Positions 1 to 10,481 of a stretch of DNA of 64,000 bases are shown piece by piece. The stretch comes from Apium graveolens. Lineage: Eukaryota; Streptophyta; Magnoliopsida; Apiales; Apiaceae. Location: the NCBI RefSeq assembly GCF_009905375.1, contig NC_133655.1, positions 38,335,437-38,399,436 on the forward strand, given 5' to 3'. The first letter of the stretch is position 1, and each line of letters opens with the position of its first letter. A program made the translations under genes and the position numbers. The notes below the pieces were generated by a model. The model was not told where the DNA came from, did no database searches, and was given only the letters and a program-made list of their open reading frames with translations.

Positions 1-7
1 GCTAGGA

Positions 8-1102
8 TTGGTACACACAGATGTATGTGGACCAATGTCTACGCAAGCCATGGGTGGATTTTCGTACTTCATTACTTTCATAGATGATAGATCTAGATTC
101 GGATATGTGTATTTGATGAAACACAAGTCTGAAGCCTTTGAAAAGTTCAAAGAATATAAACATGAAGTGGAGAAACAAACCAAACACAATATTATAACTC
201 TTCGATCAGATCGAGGTGGTGAATACTTGAATGGAGAGTTTCTAGATTATCTCAAAGAAAATGGTATAGTCTCCCAGTGGACTCCTCCATATACTCCACA
301 GTTAAATGGGGTATCTGAAAGGAGAAATCAAACTTTGTTAGACATGGTTCGGTCCATGATGAGCTATGCGAATCTTCCAGTATTCCTATGGGGTTATGCA
401 TTGGAAACCTCATCATATTTACTGAATAAAGTGCCTTCCAAATCTGTTCCTCAAACACCATATGAGATAAGGAAAGAAAGGAAACCGAGTCTTAAACACG
501 TTAATATTTGGGGATGTCCAGCTTATGTCAAGAAAGTTGACCCAGATAAGCTGGAATCTCGATTCGTAAAATGTAATTTTGTGGGATATCCTAAAGAGAC
601 TTTGGGGTATTACTTTTACACCGATCATCGGGTATTTGTCTCCAGACATGCTACCTTCTTGGAAAAGGAGTTTATCCTTAAAGGAAACAGTGGGAGCAAA
701 ATTGAACTTGATGAAGTTCTAGAAGCACAAACTACTACGGATCAAGTGGAAACACCTGTTCAGACTGAACAACCTTCTGTGGAACAACCCATTCGTAGGA
801 AAGGGAGAGTGTCTCGCCAACCTGAGAGGTATTATGGCCTTGTCATTGAGAATGACAATGAGTTATCAATCATTGATGATGACGACCCTATGACCTATAA
901 TGAGGCTATGAGTAGTGTTGACTCAGAGAAATGGCATAGTGCCATGAAATCCAAAATAGAATCTATGTATACCAACCAAGTATGGACTCTGGTTGAGGCG
1001 CCTGAAGGTGTTAAGCCTATTGGGTGCAAGTGGGTATACAAAAGAAAGATTGGAGCAGATGGCCAGGTGGAGACCTATAAGGCCAGGCTCGTGGCAAAAT
1101 GA
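8..1102 (+). pseudogene. C1 pol: integrase core and start of reverse transcriptase
   Basis: Copia integrase, which would insert element cDNA into host DNA. The reading frame is already open at the window edge. The core carries HTDVCGPM near the start, then SDRGGEYL (Asp codon at 209-211), and 35 residues later the Glu of VSERRNQ, giving the D-x35-E spacing of the family. It is followed by the copia GKR-like region (FWGC-type [13 protein letters not shown]) and an acidic linker. The start of RT ([20 protein letters not shown]) follows. The frame ends at TGA 1100-1102, where related copies have Gly in LVAKGF, so this is a point nonsense mutation inside RT rather than a natural end. The same frame continues at 1103. 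Confidence 0.88.
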
Positions 1103-2215
1103 TTCAAACAAAGGCAAGGGATTAACTTTGATGAAACTTTTTCGCCTGTAGTCCTGTTAAAATCAATTTGGATTTTGCTTGCGATTGCTGCTTACTACGA
1201 CTATGAGATCTGGCAAATGGACGTGAAAACGGCCTTCCTCAATGGGGAACTTGAGGAGGAAGTGTATATCACACAGCCAGAGGGTTTTCTTTCCAAGGGA
1301 AATGAACACCTAGTGTGTAAGCTGCTGCGAACCATATATGGTTTAAGGCAAGCTTCTCGTAGATGGAACATCCGTTTTGATGAGACAATCAAAGAGTTAG
1401 GTTTTATCAAAAACATAGATGAACCATGTGTCTACAAGAAGGTTATTGGAAGTGCGGTAACATTTCTTGTATTGTACGTGGATGACATACTTCTTATAGG
1501 AAATGATATACCGATGCTACAATTAGTCAAAGTATGGCTATCAAAGAACTTCACCATGAAGGACTTGGGAGAAGCATCCTACATTCTCGGTATGAAGATC
1601 TATAGAGATAGATCTAGAAGAATGATAGGTCTTACCCAGGGTACATGCATCCAGAAAGTGCTTAAAAGGTTTAGCATGGAAAACTCCAAAAGAGGTCTCA
1701 TACCGATGAGCCATGGAGTGTCCCTTTCCGAAAAAATGTCTCTGAAGACACGTGAGGAAAGAGAGCGTATGAGTAAGATTCCTTATGCTTCAGCAATAGG
1801 ATCTGTCATGTACGCGATGTTGTGTACAAGGCCTGATGTTGCTTATTCAATTAGTGTGACGAGCATATATCAGTCCAATCCAGGTGAAGACCACTGGAAA
1901 ACAGTGAAAAACATCCTTAAGTACTTGCGAATGACTCAGGACATTTTTCTTATTTTTGGTGGTGAATCTGAGTTGAAAATAGAGGGTTATACTGACTCTA
2001 GTTTTCAATCAGAAAGTGATAGTAAATCCATGTCAGGGTACGTGTTTACTCTGAATGGTGGTGCAATTCAGATTGTTGAAAGAGGAGATGCCAACGTCGA
2101 GAGAGTTGACACACATAACAACGTAGCAGACCCACTCACAAAGCCACTTTCTCAGAGTCACTTTGATCGTCATAAAGATAAGATGGGTATTAGATACCAG
2201 AGTGATTGGCTTTAG
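1103..2215 (+). pseudogene. C1 pol: reverse transcriptase and truncated RNase H
   Basis: Continuation, in the same frame, of the pol region upstream of the TGA at 1100-1102. RT motifs include [22 protein letters not shown] and the catalytic YVDD at 1475-1486, followed by DLGEASYILGMKI. RNase H keeps its first Asp (GYTDSSF) but jumps from the GGAI segment directly to RGDANVERVDTHNNVADPLTK. About 90 residues are missing compared with the C5 homologue in this window, including the MEAEY glutamate and the YCDN aspartate. The deletion keeps the frame. The natural stop is TAG at 2213-2215. RNase H should be inactive. Confidence 0.88.
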
Positions 2216-2218
2216 TAC

Positions 2219-2229
2219 AAGTGGGAGAT
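2219..2229 (+). promoter_or_regulatory. C1 polypurine tract
   Basis: A purine-rich stretch of the form aagtgggaga directly upstream of the LTR start TG. It is the expected primer for plus-strand DNA synthesis. The same motif sits beside the LTRs of C2, C3 and C5. Confidence 0.75.
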
Positions 2230-3956
2230 TGAAAGAGATATGTCCTAAGTCCAATCATATATGAGGATTTAGGAATAACTTTTATGTAATCTGTTTTGAT
2301 TTCATTGATATTAATAAAAGGCTTGTTTTGTTTTTATTGCGGGCTCTATCTATTTAAATGTTTAAATAAGATATACCACAGTTTAGAGTAAAGCTTTTTA
2401 GGGATTGTGATGAGATCATAATAATGAGACCTAAAAGACGATAACTTTAAACTTAAATAGTTCCTGGTCGTAGGATTACTAACTGGTAATTAATAATCCG
2501 CAAATATCGGTACATACTATGCTTGCTTCATTATGATGGATGTCTGTTCTCATAGACATTTGTGCAGTGACACTATAGCTAGTATGTAGGTGCTTATTAT
2601 AGAATAAGTTCACTGAACATGACTCACACAGCTGAACAACTGATGGAGTTCACTCACGTGTCAGCAGTTGTTCACATAGTGATAGTTGTACAAGTATCCT
2701 TAGACTTGAGGTCATCATAGTCATCTTGTGTACACTAAACTATGTTTTGGTTTAGTTCTTAGTCTCAAGGGACAATTATAAGGACTCTACTGGGTATAGG
2801 AATTTGTACACGAAGATAGTGTATGATCAATAAAGGATCTACCCCTTCCAGTGTAGGAAGAGAATGTTCAATGCTGATCCACTTATGTTAGTTCAGGAAT
2901 CTCTGGCCAGAGTGAATGAAATTAGAAATAAGTTTCTAATTTACATTAAATAGAACTAAGCATAGTGAATGGGAAAGCATGTTATTAAATAAGATAGGCT
3001 TGACACAAGTTCCATGCCTTGTATTTAATCGTGACATTGCAGGGTAGAAGGAATTAATTGTACGGTAACTACTCACTGAATAGGTTCTTGGTATTTTAAG
3101 CAGTGAATTCGTATTATCCGGATAGTCGCGATATGCTGAGAAGTATCCCTCACGATGTAGAATAAATATGATTAATTAATTAATCATATTTAATGAATTA
3201 GAGAATTTATATAAATAATGATAAAATAGTTTTATTATTATTTATTTCTACTACCGGCTTAATATTGAACCTACAGGGTCACACCATAAAAGAGAATAAT
3301 TTAATGGTGGAGGAATTAATTAATAATGGCTGATAATTATTTATTTATGAAATAATTATTTATTTATGAAATAAATAATTAATTGGCAAATTTAATAATT
3401 GATTAAATGAGATTTAATGAATTATAAATTAATTAAGAAAAGGTTCTTAATATTATTAATTAAGAATTTAATTTTTGAAAATTAAATCAAGTGAGAGAAT
3501 TATTTCTAAAGAGTTTAGAAAAAGGATTAATAATTAAAAGGTGTTTTAATTATTAATGAGAATAATAAAGGGTTAATAATAATAATATATTATGGGAAAA
3601 TTTTCAGCTGAAAATTTTGCCTATAAATATACTACTATAAACCCTATTTTTGCCCCAATCAAAAAGATTTACAAAACCCTAATTCTCTCCATCTCCTCCT
3701 CCTTCATTACATCGTTTTCTTGGTGGATACCGGTGGAGTGCTTCACACTTGAGGACCAGCTGCTAAGGATCTCCGTTCATCATTTTTGGATCGCCTTTAA
3801 AGACCTCCATCTTTCCATTAACGTAAAGCTTCTTAAGGTAAACATACTGAACTACGAATTAAATATTATTTTTCGCATGGATCCTGCGAAGAGTTTCGGT
3901 TTTTTTTAAGATTTAGATTTACGTTTTCGCTGCGTTTATGTGCTAAAAACCCTTCA
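2230..3956 (+). repeat. C1 3' LTR
   Basis: About 1727 bp, beginning TGAAAGAG after the polypurine tract and ending CCCTTCA. A TATA box (tataaata) lies at 3622-3629, so transcription would start near 3650. The end was placed by the CA terminus; the paired 5' LTR is outside the window, so the boundary is not proven. It contains a perfect 28-bp AT-rich palindrome at 3164-3191. No coding frame in it is credible. Confidence 0.75.
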
Positions 3957-5040
3957 GATTGTAGCCAGCAGCTATAAGCCAGAGTAATAGTAAGAAGTTA
4001 TTGAACATGTTAGGCAAGTACCCTAACTTCACTTATCGTTCAAGTGACGTTTATTTTGAATCATATTATGCAAGTATTTATATCTTCACTTATCATTCAA
4101 TTGATATTGACACTGAATTTTATTCTTTTAATTTTTCTACTATTCTAAGTTCAGAATAGTTAAATGTTTTAATATTTTGCTACAACTAACTATATTAAAT
4201 GTTTTAATATTTTTCTACTTTGAATTGTTCTGGTTATTTCGACATTGGTTGTTGAGATAACTCTGGACCATGAGAAATGAGGAGTTATGTGGTTAAGGAT
4301 GTCGTTTGATTCGACTCCTTTGACGGAAAATTGTTTTTTATGGTTTGGATGGTTGCGTAAGAGGCCGTGGCGGCGGTCCAGCGTGAGCTATGTGTTATAA
4401 TAGATATAACACCTTGCTAGGCCGATATGTGCCTTGGGTACCTTTTGTTTAGTTGAATATGCTTCGGCAAACCGATGTTGCTCCGCGGTTGATCACCGGC
4501 GGCAACACATCGTCGTTCGAGGATTCCAATCCCAAAATAAAATATATTGCAAAGGTTGTTTATTATCAAATATATATCAGTTTTGATACTGTTCAGGTAT
4601 TGTGGTTTGGTTTTGTTCATCAGATGTATTGTTGTTGTTGTTCCAAATCATAAGCTATTTACTGCTTGCTGAGCATTTCTTTCGCTCATACTTGTTTTAT
4701 ATCCTGATTCTTTCAGCTAGGCCAGGGCAAGCTTGAGTTTCAGGTCTGACTAGAAGTTGTGTGCTTGTAGATAATTGGTGTGTTTTGCAGGTAGGCGGTT
4801 TGGGACGCTTAGCTAGTCTGGAGGTTTGTAATAAAACTTGAATAATCTGTAAAACTGATTAGACTTATGGTTTATAATAACAGTTGGTTTGTATTAGTGC
4901 CTGTTTCATACTATCATCTGTGATCGATCCAGTTGCATGCAAGGGGTCATATTTATTATATTATTCCGCAGTGATTATTTTATTATGGTTTATTGGCTAG
5001 TGACCCCCAAATCTAGACCCCGGGTTTGGAGGGCGTCACA
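3957..5040 (+). repeat. right part of an old gypsy (chromovirus-type) LTR
   Basis: Non-coding. It resembles the last 1.1 kb of the G1 3' LTR in structure but is strongly diverged. Shared landmarks are ggcaagt at 4013-4019, a TGAGC/GCTCA hairpin at 4670-4688, an 'agacttatggttt' segment near 4860 and a terminal block ending TTTGGAGGGCGTCACA. The matching G1 terminal block ends TTTGGAGGGTGTTACA. Its left part was probably displaced by C1. It may be the 5' LTR of G1 or of a related older element. Confidence 0.6.
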
Positions 5041-5364
5041 TCATCACTTATATATTACACCAGGACAATGCCATATCATGAGTATGCTAGGATGAGGGAT
5101 GATATGCAGATGTGGAGGGCCCAGTGTACTGATATTTTGGGTTTGTTTGAGAGCCGAGAGTTTGGTCCTGTATCAGCCTTACGACCAAATTATGTAATGT
5201 GGGAGAGACTGAGACAGATCTATCAGGCAGCCTCGCAGGAGTATGGAGAGCTGAGACAGGAGGATATCCGTACCGACGCAGCGTATCACCGAGCCATGAG
5301 ATTGACAAAGACAGTTTTAGATTCGATCCGACAGGAGATAGACCGTGTGCCACCAGGGTTTTGA
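5026..5364 (+). CDS. open frame of unknown function in a gypsy leader
   Basis: I do not recognise this frame. It is open for about 110 codons (possible ATG at 5068, MPYHEYARMRDD...). It starts at or just after the putative LTR end and stops at TGA 5362-5364. The predicted product is hydrophilic, rich in Arg, Gln, Tyr and acidic residues and mostly helical-looking, with no signal peptide or membrane segment. It lies in the untranslated-leader position, about 530 bp before the G1 gag start. Being intact next to a pol riddled with stops is unusual. It could be a short leader ORF of a gypsy family or chance. Confidence 0.3.
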   Translation: MEGVTSSLIYYTRTMPYHEYARMRDDMQMWRAQCTDILGLFESREFGPVSALRPNYVMWERLRQIYQAASQEYGELRQEDIRTDAAYHRAMRLTKTVLDSIRQEIDRVPPGF

Positions 5365-5894
5365 GATCCGCCAGATAGTCAGATGTGTTGGACTATATGT
5401 GACATATTTAGATAGAGGCAGCATAGTATAGTGTGATTAGGCTTGTATGTGTGTAGTATCTAGTTTTGACATGTATCAGCAGTAGCTATGACAGATCGGA
5501 TGTAGACCCTTTGGTATCAAGCACTAACACCTGAAGCTGGTGTCACATATATATATGAAATGAACTTTTTCAACTTTTTCTTTTATTTTAAATTTCAGTC
5601 TTTAAAGCATTTACATGTACTTTACTGTCTATAGTTTTTCCATATCTCAAATATTGTTTTTATTTAAAACAATGTTATACCACTTATTATTCCAAATTTT
5701 TAAAATTATTACAAATGATTTGTTTAAATTTTAAACTGACTTAATTTCTTGTTTTAATATCTGTTAAATTATTTTCTTTCCATTATCAATTGTTTAAATT
5801 CCCTATTTTAATACCAGACAAGTTGTTTCTTTACCTATTATCACCTGTTTAATAAATTATTATTAAAAGAACCATTTGTTTTATTATCAGAAAA
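5365..5894 (+). other. G1 leader, non-coding
   Basis: AT-rich stretch between the unknown leader frame and gag. It contains a weak primer-site-like string (tggtatcaagc, 5512-5522) that is not placed beside an LTR end. I see no gene or RNA structure. Confidence 0.6.
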
Positions 5895-7029
5895 ATGGCA
5901 CCAAAAAGAAAAACCAGAAATGAGTCATCCAATGATAATACTGAAGGGCAGAATAATAACAACCATATGGACCAAACGTTTCACCTGATGCAACAAGAAA
6001 TGGTAATGATGCAGCAACAAATGCAGCAACAACAACAACAATTCCAGCAGCAGATGTTACAGCAGCCACTTCATCCAGAGCCATAAGTACCACCAATTGT
6101 ACCTGTTGTTACTTTCAAACAGTTACAGTCAGTAAAGCCTCCATAATTTGAAGGTACAGCGGATCCCACTAAAGCTAGGGCATTGTTGAAGAAGATAGAG
6201 AAAGCATTCGTATTGGTTAAAGTGGAAGCAGACCAGAAGACAGATTTTGCTGGTTATTTCCTGAAAGGAGAAGCTAATTACTGGTGGGAGTCCAAGAAAG
6301 CGCTAGAAGGCGATGGTATTGTAACTTGGGATAGGTTCACCAAACTTTTTTTGGAGAAATATTTTCCCTGTTTTATGAAGAACCAGATGGAAATCAAGTT
6401 CTTGGAATTAAAGCAAGGGAATATGATTGTGACTGAATATGAAACCAAGTTCACTGAATTGGCTAAGTTTGTTTCAGAACAGGTTGATACTGATGAGAAA
6501 CGAGCTAAGAGATTCCAACAGGGATTGAAGCCATTGATTCATAATAGAGTGGCAGTGTTCGAAGTAACGACCTATACAGCCATAGTCTAGAAAGCCATGA
6601 TAATTGAAGGGGAAAGTGAAGCGTCCTAAAAGGAAAAAGGACCAGGAAGTTTTCAGAACCGTTCTAACAGGAGACCGTGATTCCAAGCCTTGACAAATAA
6701 AATTTTTAATAGGACAGAACATGTCAATCAGAGGACGGGCAACCGACTCCCAGCCCCAAATCAACAGAGAATCATCCGACCAACAATATCCGATTGCAGA
6801 ACATGTGGAATAAACATACAGGGATCTGTAACAAGCCAAACATCACGTGTTTCAAGTACAAGCAGAAGGGACATTACTCTGGGGAATGCCCAACAGGGAA
6901 AATAGAAGTCATTTATTTTTAATGCGGAAGGAAGGGACACATTGCAAAGGACTGCAGAGGAGCATCTATGGCAGCCAGTATTCCAAGGGTTTTGGCATTA
7001 CCCCCACCACCATAGCAGAATCAGCCTAG
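5895..7029 (+). pseudogene. G1 gag (capsid and nucleocapsid), broken
   Basis: Structural Gag protein. It begins with ATG at 5895 and a basic, then Gln/Met-rich segment (poly-Gln near 6010-6060). The retrotransposon Gag domain spans about 6150-6590: FEGTADPTKA, then FAGYFLKGEANYWWE, then WDRFTKLFLEKYFP and FLELKQGNM, all hallmarks of plant gypsy Gag. In-frame stops occur at 6084-6086, 6588-6590 and elsewhere. A CCHC-like knuckle (CFKYKQKGHYSGECP) near 6850-6895 is out of frame with the capsid part and has Tyr in place of the second Cys. The product cannot be functional. Confidence 0.85.
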
Positions 7030-7078
7030 GGCAAGGACCTTTAATGTGTCAATGAAAGAAGCTGTGTAGAATCCGAAC

Positions 7079-7345
7079 GTGGTTGCAGGTACGCTTCCTG
7101 TGAATTCTGTAGATGCAAAAGTATTGATTGATTCGGGCGCTACAAGATCTTTTATTTATGAAGAATTTATTCATAAGTTATATTGTGAAATCCAATGGTT
7201 GGACGAAATGTTAATCATAAAGTTAGCAAACGACGATCAAATCGTGGTAGACCGAGTGTGTCTAGAGTGCGATATCGAAATAGCGGGACATCATTTCTCA
7301 GTTAACTTGATACCATTCAGGTTAGGAGAATTTGATGTATTTTAG
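7079..7345 (+). pseudogene. G1 aspartic protease
   Basis: Retropepsin that would process Gag-Pol. The active-site triad D-S-G (LIDSGATRSFI) is at 7130-7138, followed by a flap-like region and the terminal FDVF, where relatives continue DVILGMDWL. A TAG at 7343-7345 ends the frame there. It is in a different frame from gag (frameshift in the nucleocapsid region). It is about 88 codons, close to the normal retropepsin core length. Confidence 0.85.
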
Positions 7346-8530
7346 GAATGGATTGGTAAGCTAGTAACAATGCCCAAATCGATTGCATAAATAAGAAAGT
7401 GAATCTGCAAACTGAAGAACATGCAACAGAAACATTTAAAGGCGAGAAACAAAAGCAAAGATTTTTAACAATGATGCAGACGAAACGGTTGATATGCCAA
7501 GGATGTAAAGCTTATTTAGCCTATGTATTGGATACGGAAAAAGAAAGTCCAAATATAGAAGATATTCCTGTGGTATGTGAATTTGCAATGTCTTTCTAGA
7601 TGAACTTCCAGGACTACCTCCGAATCGAGAAATCGAGTTCACTATTGACTTGGCACCAGGTACTGAACTAGTTTCGAAAGCTCCGTATCGAATGACACCA
7701 GTTAAGATGAAAGAGCTGGCAACGCAATTGCAAGATCTTCTGGATAGGGGAATTATAAGTCCTGGTGTATCCCCATGGGGTGCACCGGTACTTTTTGTAA
7801 AGAAGAAAGACGACAATATGTGACTATGTATTGACTATCATGAGCTAAACAAGTTAACTATCAAGAATAAATATCCTTTGCCACGGATCGATGATTTATT
7901 TGATCAACTGAAAGGAGCAGCATGGTTTTTGAAAATCGATTTAAGATCGGGTTATCACTAGTTAAAGATTAAGACGGAAAATATTCCTAAGATTGCTTTT
8001 CGAACGAGATACAAATACTATAAATTTCTCATAATGGCGTTTGGACTGACCAATACACCAGCATCGTTCATGGATTTGATGAACAGAGTGTTCAAAAAGT
8101 ACTTGGATAAAATTATTATTGTATTTATTGATGACATCTTGATCTACTCAAAGACTGAAGAAGAACATGTCGAACATCTAAGAATTACTTAGGAAATTCT
8201 GAGAAAGACACAACTTTATGCAAAATTTTCAAAATGTAAATTTTGGTTGAAAGAAGTACAATTTCTAGGCCACATAATTAGTGCTAAAGGGATTCAAGTG
8301 GATCCAGCAAAGATAGAAGTTGTTTTAAATTGGGAAAGACCAAAGACCCCGACGGAAGTTAGAAGTTTCTTGGGATTGGCTGGTTATTATAGAAGATTTG
8401 TTAAGGACTTTACGAAGATAGCTACGCCATTAACTAAATTGACTCGGAAGAATGAAAAGTTTGCATGAAACGAAAAATGTGAAGAAAGTTTTCAAGAATT
8501 GAAGAATCGACTATTCCCGCACCTGTACTT
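7346..8530 (+). pseudogene. G1 reverse transcriptase
   Basis: RNA-dependent DNA polymerase remnant. Recognisable segments in order are [44 protein letters not shown], the catalytic [10 protein letters not shown] (FIDD at 8124-8135), [10 protein letters not shown] and [12 protein letters not shown] near 8375-8400. At least four in-frame stops interrupt it (for example after KKDDNM and at GYH). A one-base deletion near 7590 shifts the frame. FIDD in place of YVDD is a known variant in this family. Non-functional. Confidence 0.88.
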
Positions 8531-8960
8531 GTGCTACCAGATGAACAAGGAGACTTCGTTATTTACAGCGACGCTTTCTATTAAGGACTTGGATGTGTAT
8601 TAATACAACACGGCAATATAATTGTGTATGCTTCTAGAAAATTGAAACCTCATGAATAAAAATATCCGACGCATGATCTAGAATTAGCCGCCATCGTGTT
8701 TGCACTGAAACTCTGGAGACATTATCTTTATAGCGAGAAATGTGAGATTTACACGGATCATAAGACTCTAAAATAAATTTTCACGTAGAAAGAACTTAAC
8801 ATGAGAGAACGACACTGGCTAGAAATAATCAAAGACTATGACGTATCAATCAATTATCATCCAGGTAAAGAAAATATTATAGCAGATACATTAAGTTGAA
8901 AGGAAAGATTGAATATCTTGACATCCTCAGAAGAATTGATCAGAGAGTTCGATAAATTGG
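8531..8960 (+). pseudogene. G1 RNase H
   Basis: RNase H domain that would degrade template RNA. Motifs are VIYSDAF (first Asp), [33 protein letters not shown] (Glu in LEL), IYTDHKTLK (second Asp) and NYHPGKENIIADTLS. Stops occur within the domain, including TAA near 8770 and TGA near 8898. It is followed by a linker with FQPELLEKI, which the G2 and G3 copies also have. Confidence 0.87.
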
Positions 8961-9159
8961 AAATTAAAGTTCGTATTTCAGAAAACTTCACTGAAATAAA
9001 CTACGCAATGACATTCCAGCCAGAATTATTGGAAAAGATAAGAAGGTGCCATGAGGAAGTAATGGATCATAAAATTGACAATTAGACAAGAGAAGAAATT
9101 ACAAGTCAGAAAAATGACAAAGGAATTCTATGATTTACCTTGAGAATCTGGATACCCAA

Positions 9160-9990
9160 TGTACCGGAATTGAAGTAACAAATTTTGCGAGATGCTCACA
9201 ACTCAAGATATTCAATTCATCCCGGGAGTACAAAGATGTACAGAGATTTGAAGGAAAAATTTTGGTGGCCAGAAATGAAGAAAGAAATAGCTGAATGGGT
9301 CAATAAATGTTATACGTGCTAACGAGTCAAAGCAGAGCATCAACGTCCAAGCGGGTTACCACAACCACTGGATATACCAGAATGGAAATGGGAGCATTTA
9401 GCAATGGATTTCGTAGTGGGACTTCCAAGAACCAGAGCAAACCATGATGCGATTTGGGTTATTATTGATAGATTAACAAAGTCGGCACATTTTCTCCCAA
9501 TCAACGAAAGGTTCTCGCTCGATAAGTTAGTGCACCTATATCTAAAGGAAATGGTGATGTGCCATGGAGTTCCTGTATCCATTATATCCGATCGAGATTC
9601 ACGTTTTAATTCGAGATTTTGGAGAAAATTTCAGGAATGCTTTGGTACTAAACTAAATATGAGTACCGCTTATCATCAATAGATGGACGGGCAAAGTGAA
9701 AGGACGATTCAAACAATTGAAGATATGATACGTGTATGTGCAATAGATTTTAAAGGCAGTTGGGACGAACATTTACCACTAGTGGAATTCTCTTACAACA
9801 ACAGCTATCGTGGTAGTATTGGAATGCCACCTTACGAAGCCTTATATGGAAGGAAGTGTAGATCACCTACGTGTTAGGATGAAGTTGGAGAACGCAAAAT
9901 TCTAGGTCCAGAACCGATCCAGCAGACCAAAGAAAAAGTAGAGCTTATCCAAAAGCGACTCGAAGCAGAACAAAATTGACATCGTAAATA
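9160..9990 (+). pseudogene. G1 integrase
   Basis: Integrase remnant. The zinc-binding HHCC region lies at about 9190-9325 (AHNSRYSIHPG, then CYTC). The catalytic core follows: [11 protein letters not shown], then [12 protein letters not shown], then [13 protein letters not shown] with the catalytic Glu, and finally [27 protein letters not shown]. Stops at about 9320, 9680 and 9876 break it. Three of its stops fit a single C-to-T or G-to-A change from the codon found in relatives (for example Gln to TAA/TAG). Confidence 0.88.
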
Positions 9991-10444
9991 CGCAGATCAA
10001 ACCAGAAAGGATATGGATTACCAAGAAGGAGAACATGCATTACTAAAGATATCACCATGGAAAGGATTGACTAGATTTGGCAATAAAGGGAAGCTAAACC
10101 CACGATACGTTGGTCCATTTGAAATTTTGAAGAGAGTCGGAAAGGTTGCATACGAGTTTGCCTTACTACCCCATATGCAGCATATTCATAATGTGTTTCA
10201 TGCGTAAATGCTTAATAAATATAATCCTGATACGAGGCATGTAATAGAATATGAGCCGATAGAAATTCAAGCTAATTTGTCTTATATTGAACAACCAGTA
10301 AGAATTTCAGATCGGCAGGAGAGAGTATTGAGAAATAAGTTTGTACCATTAGTAAGAGTCTTATGGAGAAATCCCGTGGTTGAAGAGTCGACCTGGGAGC
10401 TTGAAAATGAAATGTTAGAAAAGTATCCCCAGTTATTTTCCTAG
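9991..10444 (+). pseudogene. G1 integrase C-terminus and chromodomain
   Basis: The GPF/Y-type module (KLNPRYVGPFEILKRVGKVAYEF, split here by description only) is followed by HIHNVFHA and a stop at 10205-10207. The chromodomain then runs EQPVRISDRQERVL, VPLVRVLWRN, VEESTWELENEM, YPQLFS. Chromodomains in this position are thought to guide integration to particular chromatin. The natural end is the TAG at 10442-10444. Confidence 0.85.
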
Positions 10445-10470
10445 CGAGATTCTGAGGACAGAATCCTATT

Positions 10471-10481
10471 AATGGGGAGGA
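10471..10481 (+). promoter_or_regulatory. G1 polypurine tract
   Basis: aatggggagga directly before the LTR start TGTAAC. It is the expected plus-strand primer. Confidence 0.75.

Larger units (their letters stand above)
1..3956 (+). mobile_element. C1: Ty1/copia retrotransposon, 3' part
   Basis: Sense copia element cut by the left window edge. It runs from integrase through reverse transcriptase and a damaged RNase H to a complete 3' LTR at 2230-3956. The polypurine tract lies just before the LTR. The 5-bp flank after the LTR (gattg, 3957-3961) would be one half of a target duplication whose partner lies outside the window. C1 appears to have inserted into an older gypsy LTR (3957-5040). One nonsense codon and an in-frame RNase H deletion make this copy non-autonomous. 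Confidence 0.9.

Noticed and set aside
5512..5522. tggtatcaagc as a G1 primer-binding site
   Set aside because: One base short of the canonical site and not adjacent to an LTR end.
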